Assembly: GCF_014646335.1 (NCBI RefSeq)
Contig: NZ_BMNG01000008.1
Coordinates: forward strand, 202,833-266,832
Length of the DNA: 64,000 nt
Origin: Streptomyces lasiicapitis
GTDB taxonomy: Bacteria; Actinomycetota; Actinomycetes; Streptomycetales; Streptomycetaceae
Direction: 5' to 3'
The notes below the pieces were generated by a model. It saw only the letters and a program-made list of their open reading frames with translations, made no database searches and had not been told where the DNA came from. Below, in pieces: positions 50,526 through 58,333 of this stretch. A program made the translations under genes and the position numbers. Each line of letters opens with the position of its first letter. Within the stretch, counting starts at the first letter, position 1.

Positions 50526-51404
50526 CTACGACCCCGCCAGTACTCCGTCCAGAAACGGCTCGATCGCCTCGCGCCAGCCCTCCGGGCGGTCGTAGTGGAC
50601 CAGGTGGCCCGCGTCGGCCACCTCCGCGTAGGCGCCGCGGGGAAGGACCCGGACCATTTCCTGGGCCTCGGCCCGGCCCAGCTCGCCGTCGAGGCCGCGG
50701 ACCACCAGGGCGGGGCACTGGACCTGGACGAGCTCTTCCCAGTGGGCGTCGTACACCCAGGTCTCGCGGGACTTCAGCATCTGGGAGGGGTCGAAGACGG
50801 GGCGCCAGCCGTCGGGGCCCTCGGCCATGATCTCGGAGAAGAAGGCGCCCCGTGAGGGGTTGGGGCGCTCCACCCAGGGGTCGTCCTCGCCGAACCACTT
50901 CCGTACGTCCGCGAGCGCGGCGAACGGGACCGGCCAGGACTTGAACCAGTTCTCCCACTCCCGCTGGGACGCGGCGCCGAGCGCCGAAGCGCGCATGTCG
51001 CAGATGATCAGGCCCCGGACCAGGTCCGGGCGGCGCGCGGCGAGCTGCCAGGCGGTGAGGGCGCCCATGGAGTGCCCGATGAGGACGGCGGGGGCGAGGC
51101 CGAGCTGTTCGAGGGCGGCCTCGGCGTCGTCCACGTACGCCTCGCGGTTGAACGGGCCCTCGGCCGGCTTGTCGCTCTGGCCGTGCCCGCGCTGGTCGAG
51201 CGCGACGGCGCGATGCCGCTCGGAGAGCCAGCGGGCGGTGCTCGCCCAGTGCGAGGCGCGGCCCATCAGGCCGTGCAGCAACAGCACTCCGCCCGGGGCG
51301 GCATCGGCCTCCCTGGATTTGGGCGGGTCGGCATACTCCCAGGCGGCGAGGCTCACGCCGCCCGCGCCGGTCACGTCGATGCGCCGCACCATGGTCCCAG
51401 GCAC
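50526..51404 (-). CDS. Alpha/beta hydrolase
   Basis: 292 residues. Oxyanion/Walker-like LLLHGLMGRASHW (about 42-53), nucleophile Ser 112 in GHSMGAL (about 110-116), acid in the region VYDAHWEELV, catalytic His in DAGHLVHYD. Soluble hydrolase; no signal peptide. An actinobacterial LexA-like box lies about 60 bp upstream on the opposite face. ATG 51404 or 51392 as start. The pdxH gene ends 28 bp from its stop. Confidence 0.88.
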   Translation of the reverse strand: MPGTMVRRIDVTGAGGVSLAAWEYADPPKSREADAAPGGVLLLHGLMGRASHWASTARWLSERHRAVALDQRGHGQSDKPAEGPFNREAYVDDAEAALEQLGLAPAVLIGHSMGALTAWQLAARRPDLVRGLIICDMRASALGAASQREWENWFKSWPVPFAALADVRKWFGEDDPWVERPNPSRGAFFSEIMAEGPDGWRPVFDPSQMLKSRETWVYDAHWEELVQVQCPALVVRGLDGELGRAEAQEMVRVLPRGAYAEVADAGHLVHYDRPEGWREAIEPFLDGVLAGS

Positions 51405-51452
51405 CCCCCTTGAATCCGGTCGGGTTGTTCACTCACGCACCCCGGCACGCTA

Positions 51453-51468
51453 TCGAACCCTCATTCGA
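51453..51468. promoter_or_regulatory. LexA-like box upstream of the alpha/beta hydrolase
   Basis: TCGAAC-CCTC-ATTCGA differs from the actinobacterial SOS box TCGAAC-N4-GTTCGA by one base. It lies 49 bp upstream of ATG 51404 of the minus-strand hydrolase. It may make that gene damage-inducible, but one mismatch weakens the call. Confidence 0.35.
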
Positions 51469-51519
51469 AATCGGCCGTCTTGCCGCCAACACCCCTCGTT
51501 CGGGTGACCATGCTCAAGG

Positions 51520-51662
51520 ATTGACCGCCGCCGCCGAGGGGAGATCTTCAACGGGAGGCGGGCCGCTCGGGGAAAACGGTCCGAGGGGAATGACCCTGGG
51601 AGCTCGGGGCTCCGGGTCAGCACAGGGGAGGACAGGCCCCGGCGCTCAAGGGCGCCGGGGCC
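51520..51662 (+). ncRNA. Candidate structured small RNA
   Basis: Reading the plus strand, three hairpins follow one another: CTCGG...CCGAG (51571-51590 region), TGACCC-TG-GGAGC-TCGGG-GCTCC-GGGTCA (about 51592-51620) and a final GGCCCCGGCGC-TCAAGG-GCGCCGGGGCC (51635-51662) that looks like a terminator. A TTGACC sequence at 51520 could be its -35 element, though the -10 is not clear. No known family is recognised. It could instead be a terminator region for the minus strand. Confidence 0.35.
51635..51662. terminator. GC-rich hairpin in the gene-poor interval
   Basis: GGCCCCGGCGC-TCAAGG-GCGCCGGGGCC, an 11-bp perfect stem with a 6-base loop, followed on the plus strand by CTCTGCTTG. No gene lies immediately upstream on either strand, which is the reason to suspect a short RNA transcript. 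Confidence 0.6.
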
Positions 51663-51989
51663 CTCTGCTTGCCGGGTGCGCGATGCCGCTGCGGGCAGCG
51701 CGTGCGGTGCCTCCGCATACAGGGCGTGCGGCCCGTGCGCGGCGCGCGGCCTGCCACGCCCCGCACGCGTCCGTTCACCAGCCGGGCACATCGTCTGCCC
51801 CCTCTCCGGCCCCTGGCCAGGACCCGGGTGAACGCCCGACCAAGTCCTGATGCCGACACGGTCAAGAGTCCTCAGGTCATATGCCTCTCGCGACAGCCTC
51901 GCACGCAAAACGTCCCGGCGCTGCGATTCGGCACACTGAATCTTGGGCTCCGGCGGGTCTCGGACTCGCCCCAACTTCCCCTGTCATAA

Positions 51990-52005
51990 CGGCTGTTGAC
52001 AGCCG
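51990..52005. terminator. Short hairpin downstream of dmdR1
   Basis: CGGCTGT-TG-ACAGCCG lies about 48 bp beyond the dmdR1 stop on the minus strand and could end its transcript. The arms are only 7 bp. Confidence 0.45.
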
Positions 52006-52052
52006 AGGCGGAAGCGGGGGCGAGACCGGGACCCGGCCCGGAGCCGATGCCG

Positions 52053-52745
52053 TCAGCGCTTGGCGACGAACACGTGCGACGCGACGTCCGCCGCCAGCTC
52101 GGCGGCCTCGCCGCTGCTGCCCACGAGCACCCCCCCGGCGGACTCCGTGACGCTCACGACCGAGCCGGGCTGCACGCCCGCGCGCCGGAGCGTGTACATC
52201 AGCTGGGCGTCCGTCTGGATCGGCTCGCCGATGCGGCGCACCACGACCGTCTTGCCGTCCGTGCCCGGGTCGAGGTCGATCAGGGAGACCATGCCCTCGT
52301 CCAGGAACGGATCGGCGCCGTCCTTCTCGCCGAGCTCTTCCAGGCCCGGGATGGGGTTGCCGTACGGCGACTCGGTGGGGTGGCGCAGGAGCTCCAGGAC
52401 GCGGCGCTCCACCGCCTCGCTCATCACGTGCTCCCAGCGGCAGGCCTCGGCGTGCACCTGCTCCCACTCCAGGCCGATCACGTCGACCAGCAGACATTCG
52501 GCGAGGCGGTGCTTGCGCATCACGCGCGTGGCGAGACGGCGGCCCTCCTCGGTCAGTTCCAGGTGCCGGTCGCTGGCGACGGCCACCAGGCCGTCACGCT
52601 CCATCCGCGCCACCGTCTGGCTCACCGTCGGTCCGCTCTGGTCGAGCCGCTCGGCGATCCTGGCGCGCATGGGGACGACACCCTCCTCCTCCAGCTCGAG
52701 GATGGTGCGCAAATACATCTCAGTGGTGTCAATAAGCCCCGACAT
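52053..52745 (-). CDS. dmdR1: Iron-dependent DtxR-family regulator
   Basis: 230 residues, the length known for S. coelicolor DmdR1. N-terminal winged helix (MSGLIDTTEMYLRTILELEEEGVVPMRARIAERL then QSGPTVSQTVARMERDGLV; recognition helix about 38-52), the dimer/metal domain (about 60-140) with the metal-type residues in ECLLVDVIGLEWEQVHAEACRWEHVM, and a C-terminal SH3-like domain. Binds DNA when loaded with Fe2+ and represses siderophore and iron uptake genes. The identification rests on length and sequence pattern. Divergent from the SIS-domain gene. Confidence 0.88.
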   Translation of the reverse strand: MSGLIDTTEMYLRTILELEEEGVVPMRARIAERLDQSGPTVSQTVARMERDGLVAVASDRHLELTEEGRRLATRVMRKHRLAECLLVDVIGLEWEQVHAEACRWEHVMSEAVERRVLELLRHPTESPYGNPIPGLEELGEKDGADPFLDEGMVSLIDLDPGTDGKTVVVRRIGEPIQTDAQLMYTLRRAGVQPGSVVSVTESAGGVLVGSSGEAAELAADVASHVFVAKR

Positions 52746-52848
52746 GGGTGCCCCTCAGATTTCGCTCGTGCGCTGGCCCTGCCCTCAATTCTGACGCATA
52801 CCACTGACAACCGGGTTGCGCCGGGAAAAGAGGCGGTCCGAGGCCGTA

Positions 52849-52878
52849 TTGACAGGGCCCTGGTCCAGACCGCACCGT
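52849..52878 (+). promoter_or_regulatory. Possible promoter for the SIS-domain gene
   Basis: TTGACA at 52849-52854 is a perfect -35 element; 18 bases later comes CACCGT, a poor -10. It lies 46 bases before ATG 52924. Weak as a pair. Confidence 0.3.
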
Positions 52879-52923
52879 GATCCGCGACACGACGGGACAC
52901 GGCGGGACGAAGGGGTTTCGCGG

Positions 52924-53703
52924 ATGGGCAACGGACCGGAGAACAGCGGCAGCGGGGACCTGCTCGCCGCGCGCTACCTCGACGCCGCCATCGACCTGCT
53001 GCGCCGGGTCCGGGACGAGGAGTCCGCGGACATCACGGCCGCCGGCGAGCTGATCGCCGACGCCGTCGCCGCCGACGGCCGGCTCTTCGCCTTCGGCGCG
53101 GGCCACTCCTCGCTTGCCGCCCAGGACGTCGTCTACCGCGCGGGCGGCCTCGCCCTGATGAACCTGCTGTCCGTGCCCGGCGTCGTCGGCGTCGACGTGA
53201 TGCCCGCGACGCTCGGCTCCGCCCTGGAGCGTGTCGACGGGCTCGCGGGCGCCGTCCTCGACTCCAGCCCGGTCCGGCCCGGCGACGTCCTGGTGATCAT
53301 CTCCCTCTCCGGGCGGAACTCGCTGCCCGTCGAGATGGCCATGAACGCCCGCGCGCTCGGCCTGAAGGTCATCGGTGTGACCTCGGTGGCGTACGCGACC
53401 GAGACGAAGTCGCGGCATGTCTCGGGGACCTTCCTCAAGGACCACTGCGATCTTGTCCTCGATTCCAAGATCGCAGTGGGGGACGCGGAGCTCGCCCTCG
53501 ACTCCGTGGACGCGCCCTTCGGGCCCGCTTCCACGATGGTCGCCAGTGCGCTCATGCAGGCCATGATGGCCACGGCTGCGGCCGCTCTGGCCGCGCGGGG
53601 TATCCAGCCGCCTCTGCTGCGCTCGGGCAACGTGGACGGCGGCCATGACTGGAACGGGCGGGTTTTCTCTGAGTACGGGGATCGGATTTTTTACCGGCAC
53701 TGA
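52924..53703 (+). CDS. SIS-domain sugar phosphate-binding protein
   Basis: 259 residues from ATG 52924. SIS fold: LFAFGAGHSSLAAQDVVYRA (about 59-78), VLVIISLSGRNSLPVEMAMN (about 121-140) and DAPFGPASTMVASALMQAMM. Binds a phosphosugar; no helix-turn-helix is present, so it is not an RpiR regulator but perhaps an isomerase or amidase-like enzyme. The gene beside dmdR1 is a conserved neighbour in Streptomyces by my recollection. Confidence 0.85.
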   Translation: MGNGPENSGSGDLLAARYLDAAIDLLRRVRDEESADITAAGELIADAVAADGRLFAFGAGHSSLAAQDVVYRAGGLALMNLLSVPGVVGVDVMPATLGSALERVDGLAGAVLDSSPVRPGDVLVIISLSGRNSLPVEMAMNARALGLKVIGVTSVAYATETKSRHVSGTFLKDHCDLVLDSKIAVGDAELALDSVDAPFGPASTMVASALMQAMMATAAAALAARGIQPPLLRSGNVDGGHDWNGRVFSEYGDRIFYRH

Positions 53704-53730
53704 ACGCTCCGCTGGTCGGGCGGTGTTTTA

Positions 53731-53800
53731 CCTGCGGGCCGGTGGGGGTTTGTCGCGCCCGCGCGGCGGAGCCGCATATTCAGCACAGCCCCGCGCCCCT
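53731..53800. repeat. Dispersed intergenic repeat, copy C (long form)
   Basis: Long form with the GCGGC-GGA-GCCGC insert, similar to 24070-24138, between the convergent SIS gene and the histidine kinase. The kinase stop codon (53780) lies inside it. Confidence 0.8.
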
Positions 53801-55153
53801 AAAAACCCCGGCACCGTTGATCGGGAAGCGGACCGTTACCTGTAGGCCGCCGCCTGGGCCGTTCGCCGTTGCCTCCGCTGTGCCGCCGTGTGCCCTTGCT
53901 ATCGCCGCCACTATCGACAGGCCCAGGCCTGCGCCCTCGCCGCGCGCGTGGGTGCGGGGGCGCAGGCGGTGGAACGGTTCGAAGAGTTGGGTGACGGTGG
54001 CGGGTGGGATGGCGGGGCCGGTGTTCGTGACGGTGAGCGCGTCGGGTGTCGTGGTCAGCTCGATGTGGCCGCCGGGGACGTTGTGGCGTACGGCGTTGGC
54101 GATCAGGTTGTGCACGAGGTGTTCGAGCAGGACGCCGTCGCCCCGGACGGTGAGCGGGGCGGCGCGCACATGGACCGTGACGGCGCGTCGGTCCGCCTCC
54201 TCCGCCAGCGCGGCGACCACCTCGCGGGCCGTGATGTCCAGGGCCACGGGCTCTTGCGCCGGCCCGCCCGCTGAGCCCTGCTCGGTGGTCGCGAGCAGCA
54301 GCAATCCCTCGATGAGGCGTTCGCTGTCGTCGGCCACGGAGATCAGCTTCGTACGGATGCGGGCGACGTGCTCGGGCGGTGGGTCCCCTGCGAGTCCGAT
54401 CTCGGCGGCGGCCCGCTGCACCGCCAGCGGCGTACGCAGCTCGTGTGCCGCGTTGGCCGCGAACCGCTGCTGCGCGCCGACGAGGCGCTCGATGCGGTCG
54501 AGCATGGCGTCGAAGGTGTCGGCGAGCTGCTTGAGCTCGCCCGGGGGCGCGTCCAGGGCGATGCGTTCGTGGAGGTTGGAGCCGGACAGGCGGCGCGCGC
54601 TTTCGGTGATCACGGCTACGGGGCGGAGCACGCGGCCCGCCATCCACCAGGCCAGGGCGATGGAAAGCACGGTGTACGCGGCCAGGACGATCACGGACAC
54701 CGAGAGCAGCCGGCCGAGCGCGGCCTCCCTGGCGGCGTCGCTGACCCGGGTCACCGCCTGCGCGGGCACCGTGTCGGCGGGCAGCATGGGATACGTGGGC
54801 AGTGCCCGCCCCGCCACCGGCTGGAGCGCCCACGGCGGCCCGAGGCCGTCCTGGTCGACCCGGTTCCCGGGCACCGCCGTGGTCACCGCCGTACTGATCG
54901 ACGAGTACAGGCCCTGCCGCACGAGGACGTACACCACACCCGTGAGCAGCGCCCCGGCCAGGACGAGCAGGACGCCGTAGAGCGCGGTGAGCCGGACCCG
55001 CTCGCCGCGCACGCCGAGGCCGCGGGGCGCGCCGGGCCGACGGGGGGCGCCCGGTGCGCGGAGGGCGCCGAGCACGCGGAGGCGGTGGCGGCGGTGGCCG
55101 CCGGGCAGGCGTGGCACGGCGGACGCGTCCGCGCCCGGAGCGGCGGACCTCAC
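53780..55153 (-). CDS. Sensor histidine kinase
   Basis: 457 residues from GTG 55153 (overlaps the response regulator stop). An Arg/Pro-rich start (1-55), membrane spans at about 57-77 and 150-172, a periplasmic domain between, HAMP-type linker, H-box AANAAHELRTPLAVQRAAAE (His about 251), N-box LIANAVRHN and G-box GEGAGLGLSIVAAIARAHGG. The last residues (GVFRGAGLC) and stop are encoded by the dispersed repeat, so the natural end may be earlier. It senses an unknown signal and phosphorylates the paired regulator. Confidence 0.92.
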   Translation of the reverse strand: MRSAAPGADASAVPRLPGGHRRHRLRVLGALRAPGAPRRPGAPRGLGVRGERVRLTALYGVLLVLAGALLTGVVYVLVRQGLYSSISTAVTTAVPGNRVDQDGLGPPWALQPVAGRALPTYPMLPADTVPAQAVTRVSDAAREAALGRLLSVSVIVLAAYTVLSIALAWWMAGRVLRPVAVITESARRLSGSNLHERIALDAPPGELKQLADTFDAMLDRIERLVGAQQRFAANAAHELRTPLAVQRAAAEIGLAGDPPPEHVARIRTKLISVADDSERLIEGLLLLATTEQGSAGGPAQEPVALDITAREVVAALAEEADRRAVTVHVRAAPLTVRGDGVLLEHLVHNLIANAVRHNVPGGHIELTTTPDALTVTNTGPAIPPATVTQLFEPFHRLRPRTHARGEGAGLGLSIVAAIARAHGGTAEATANGPGGGLQVTVRFPINGAGVFRGAGLC

Positions 55154-55818
55154 AGCGACACCCCCGAGATCCGGTAGCCCGCCCCCGGCACCGTCTCCAC
55201 CACCGCGGGCTCCCCGAGCTTCGCGCGGAGCTTGGAGAGCGTGACGCGGACGGCGTTGGTGCGGTAGCTGGTGTCCTCCTCCCAGACCTGTTCGATCAGG
55301 TCATCGCCGCTGACGACCGCGCCGTCGGCGCGCAGCAGCGCCTCCAGGACGGCGAATTCCTTGCGGGACAGCGACAGGTGGCGGCCGTCGCGGCTGGCCT
55401 GGCGGCGTGCGGTGTCCAGGACGACGCCCGCCCGCTCGATGACCGGCGGCAGCGCGGGCCGGGCGCGCCGCCCGAGGGCGAGGACGCGGGCGAGCAGCTC
55501 GTCGTACGCGAAGGGCTTGGTCAGGTAGTCGTCGGCGCCGAGGCCCAGGCCCGCGACCCGGTCGCGCACCGTGCCCGCCGCCGTGAGCATCAGGACGCGG
55601 GTGAGCAGGCGCTGGCGTACGACACGGCGGCACACCTCGTCGCCGTGCACACCCGGCAGGTCCCGGTCGAGGACGAGGACGTCGTACTCGCCGAGCTGGA
55701 GTTTGCGCAGCGCGGTGAGGCCGTCCGCGGCCACGTCGACCGCGAGCGCGTCGCGGCGCAGCCCGACGGCGATCATCTCGGCCAGGAATTCCTCGTCCTC
55801 CACCAGCAGTACGCGCAT
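55150..55818 (-). CDS. OmpR/PhoB-type response regulator
   Basis: 222 residues from ATG 55818. Receiver domain with the phosphoacceptor Asp in DVLVLDRDLPG (about residue 51), LTKPFAYDEL with the conserved Lys, and a C-terminal winged helix (130-220: LSRKEFAVLEALLRADGAVV, TNAVRVTLSKLRAKLGE). The pair is divergent from a lipoprotein/ABC exporter operon with about 126 bp between, so it probably controls that exporter. Confidence 0.94.
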   Translation of the reverse strand: MRVLLVEDEEFLAEMIAVGLRRDALAVDVAADGLTALRKLQLGEYDVLVLDRDLPGVHGDEVCRRVVRQRLLTRVLMLTAAGTVRDRVAGLGLGADDYLTKPFAYDELLARVLALGRRARPALPPVIERAGVVLDTARRQASRDGRHLSLSRKEFAVLEALLRADGAVVSGDDLIEQVWEEDTSYRTNAVRVTLSKLRAKLGEPAVVETVPGAGYRISGVSL

Positions 55819-55944
55819 GCCGCCCTGTGTACCGGAGGGGCACCTTTCGCCGGTGTAAAGGTTTGCCGTGAGAGAGACGAAACCCCGCTTCCCGTGAACC
55901 TGGGCCGCGACACCACCGGACACCACCGGACACCAGGGGAAGCC

Positions 55945-56463
55945 ATGACCTCACGTACGCGCATCACCACACGTACTCGTACGCACACGCGATCTGCCGG
56001 GCTCGCCGCCGCGGCCGCCGCCCTCGCGCTGTTCGCGACCGCCTGCTCCGGCGGTGACGACGGCGGCGACGGCGGCAAGAAGGACACCGGCGGCAAGGAG
56101 AACGCCGCCGACAAGGCCTTCAAGGAGCGCGAGTGCCTGCGCAAGCACGGCCTGAAGGTGCCCGAGCCGAAGTCGGGCCAGGACGGCAACGGCCTCACCA
56201 TCGGCGGGGACCTCAGCAAGGAGAAGATGCAGAAGGCCCTCAAGGAGTGCACCGGCAAAGGGCCGGGGTCGGCGGGCGGCGGGATCTCGCAGGCCGACAA
56301 GGACAAGATGCTGAAGTACGCGCAGTGCATGCGCAAGAACGGCTACAACATGCCGGACCCGAAGTTCGAGGAGGGCATGGCGCAGGCCATGCCCGCGCCC
56401 AAGGGCGCCGAGATGAAGAAGATGGAGAAGGCCGCCAAGGCGTGCAAGGGCATCGTCGGATGA
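55945..56463 (+). CDS. Lipoprotein
   Basis: 172 residues. A basic start, hydrophobic span (AGLAAAAAALALFATAC) and lipobox ending in Cys near residue 35, followed by a Gly/Asp/Lys-rich stretch (SGGDDGGDGGKKDTGGKE). The mature part has paired Cys in RECLRKHGL, KECTGKGPG and AQCMRKNGY, repeated motifs suggesting two similar modules. Anchored to the outer face of the membrane. Function unknown; its ATG overlap with the next gene (ATGA) links it to the exporter. Confidence 0.85.
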   Translation: MTSRTRITTRTRTHTRSAGLAAAAAALALFATACSGGDDGGDGGKKDTGGKENAADKAFKERECLRKHGLKVPEPKSGQDGNGLTIGGDLSKEKMQKALKECTGKGPGSAGGGISQADKDKMLKYAQCMRKNGYNMPDPKFEEGMAQAMPAPKGAEMKKMEKAAKACKGIVG

Positions 56464-57530
56464 GGCGGCGCACGGCAGTCGTCTCCACGGTGGTCGCGTT
56501 CCTCGCGGTCACCGGCGCCGGTGTCGCCGTCACCGGGTTCGGCGGATCCGGCGGCGACGACGGCGGACCGGCGCGCGACGCCGACCTGCCGCCCGCCACC
56601 GCGGCCGTCGAGCGCGGCGACCTCAGCAGCGGCACCCAGCTCGACGGCACCCTCGGCTACGCCAAGGAACGCAAGGTCAACGCGGGCGGCGCGGGCATCC
56701 TCACCTGGTCGCCCGCCGCGGGCGACACCGTGCGGCGCGACCAGCGTCTTTACGAGGTCAACGGCGTCCCGGTGCGCCTGATGTACGGCACCCAGCCCAT
56801 GTACCGCGACCTCAAGACCGGCGCGGAGGGCGAGGACGTACGGCAGTTGGAGCTGAACCTCCAGGCCCTCGGGTACGCGGCCGGGCTCGACATCGACGAC
56901 ACGTACACCGCGGGCACGGCCGCCGCCGTCAAGCGCTGGCAGAAGGCGCACGACCGGCGGCAGACGGGCCGGGTCGGGCCCGGCGACATCGCCTTCTCGC
57001 CGGCCTCGGTGCGCGTGAAGTCCGCGGACACGGCGGTCGGCGACCAGGTGTCGTCCGGCAGGCCGGTGCTCACGACCACCGCTTCCGAGCGGGTCGTACG
57101 TTTCCAACTCGACGTGTCCGAGGGCAAGTTGGCGAAGGTCGGCACGAAGGTCGAGGTGGCGCTGCCGGACGGGTCCTCGGCGTCCGGGCGGGTGGCCTCC
57201 GTCGGGCGGACCGCGAAGCCCGGCGACGACCCGTCCGACAAGACCCCGAAGATCCCGGTCACGGTGTCCTTCGACGATCCCTCCGACGTGGGCGGCTTCG
57301 ACCAGTCCCCGGTCACCGTGAACCTCACCGGTGAGACCCGCGAGGACGTCCTCTCGGTGCCGGTCAACGCGCTGCTCGCGCTGCCCGGCGGCGGCTACGG
57401 CGTGCAGGTCGTCGCGGACGGCCGAGCGCGGCAGGTCAAGGTGAAGCTCGGCATGTTCGGCTCGGGGCGCGTGGAGGTCAGCGGTCCGGGGCTGCGGGCG
57501 GGGACGAAGGTCGGGGTGCCGAAGCTATGA
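56460..57530 (+). CDS. Periplasmic adaptor (HlyD/MacA-like) with peptidoglycan-binding module
   Basis: 356 residues. Single N-terminal membrane anchor (7-27), a PG_binding_1 domain (about 110-160: GEDVRQLELNLQALGYAAGL, AVKRWQKAHDRR), and a beta-barrel adaptor region (about 190-345: FQLDVSEGKLAKVGTKVEVA, VSVPVNALLALPGG). Joins the ABC transporter to the outside wall. It overlaps both neighbours (ATGA), so the operon is translationally coupled. Confidence 0.88.
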   Translation: MRRRTAVVSTVVAFLAVTGAGVAVTGFGGSGGDDGGPARDADLPPATAAVERGDLSSGTQLDGTLGYAKERKVNAGGAGILTWSPAAGDTVRRDQRLYEVNGVPVRLMYGTQPMYRDLKTGAEGEDVRQLELNLQALGYAAGLDIDDTYTAGTAAAVKRWQKAHDRRQTGRVGPGDIAFSPASVRVKSADTAVGDQVSSGRPVLTTTASERVVRFQLDVSEGKLAKVGTKVEVALPDGSSASGRVASVGRTAKPGDDPSDKTPKIPVTVSFDDPSDVGGFDQSPVTVNLTGETREDVLSVPVNALLALPGGGYGVQVVADGRARQVKVKLGMFGSGRVEVSGPGLRAGTKVGVPKL

Positions 57531-58333
57531 GTACGCAGCCAGAGGCCCCGGTCGTGGGCTTCGGTGCCGAAGACGTGGCCGCGGGCCCCGGCCTCGGACC
57601 CCACGCCCGCGCCGTCGTCCGCCTCGCCGGTGTCACCAAGGAGTACCCGGGCGGTGTCGCCGCCCTGCGCGGAGTCGACCTCGACGTCGGTGAGGGCGAA
57701 CTCCTCGCCATCGTCGGCCCGTCAGGCTCCGGCAAGTCCACGCTCCTGCACATCGTCGGCACCCTCGACCGGCCCACCGCGGGCACGGTCGAGATCGCCG
57801 GGCACGACGTGGCCGCGCTGTCCGACCGCAGCCTGTCCGCGCTGCGGGCGAGCCGCATCGGCTTCGTCTTCCAGGCCTTCCACCTCGTCCCCGGCGTCAG
57901 CGCCCGCGACAACGTGGCCGAGGGCCTGCTCTACTCCGGCCTGCCGCGCGCCGCGCGCAGGGCCCGCGCCGCCGAGGCCCTGGACCGCGTCGGCCTCGCC
58001 GACCGCATGCGGCACCGGCCGCACGAGCTGTCCGGCGGCCAGAAGCAGCGGGTCGCCATCGCCCGTGCGGTCGTCGGCGAACCGGACCTGCTGCTCGCCG
58101 ACGAACCCACCGGAGCCCTCGACTCCGCCTCCGGCGAGGCGGTCCTCGAACTCCTCCACGGCCTCAACTCCGAGGGCGCGACGATCGCCGTCATCACCCA
58201 CGACGCGCAGATCGCGGAGCGGCTGCCGCGGCAGGTGCGGATCCGCGACGGGCGCGTGGTCGAGGACGTCCGGGCGGTCGGGGACGTTCGGGCGGTCGAG
58301 GACGTACGAACGCCGGGAGCCGTGGCGCGATGA
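57527..58333 (+). CDS. ABC transporter ATPase (MacB/LolD-like)
   Basis: 268 residues. Walker A GPSGSGKSTLLHIVG (about residues 64-78), signature LSGGQKQRVAIARA, Walker B LLLADEPTGALDSASG, and H-loop VITHDAQIAERLP. The C-terminus carries the repeat-like EDVRAVGDVRAVEDVRTPG. It works with the FtsX-type permease that follows, not with an ABC-2 pair. Confidence 0.93.
   Translation: MSTQPEAPVVGFGAEDVAAGPGLGPHARAVVRLAGVTKEYPGGVAALRGVDLDVGEGELLAIVGPSGSGKSTLLHIVGTLDRPTAGTVEIAGHDVAALSDRSLSALRASRIGFVFQAFHLVPGVSARDNVAEGLLYSGLPRAARRARAAEALDRVGLADRMRHRPHELSGGQKQRVAIARAVVGEPDLLLADEPTGALDSASGEAVLELLHGLNSEGATIAVITHDAQIAERLPRQVRIRDGRVVEDVRAVGDVRAVEDVRTPGAVAR

Larger units (their letters stand above)
51405..52052. 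other. Gene-poor interval between hydrolase and dmdR1
   Basis: About 650 bp with no supported protein gene; apparent frames have no start signal or family features. It holds the LexA-like box at 51453, structured elements at 51520-51662 (see the ncRNA candidate), and the dmdR1 3' hairpin at 51990. Parts are GC-rich without a clear pattern. Confidence 0.6.

Noticed and set aside
51669..51989. 106-codon plus-strand frame in the gene-poor interval
   Set aside because: No ribosome site, no domain and Arg/Pro-rich composition typical of non-coding GC-rich DNA.
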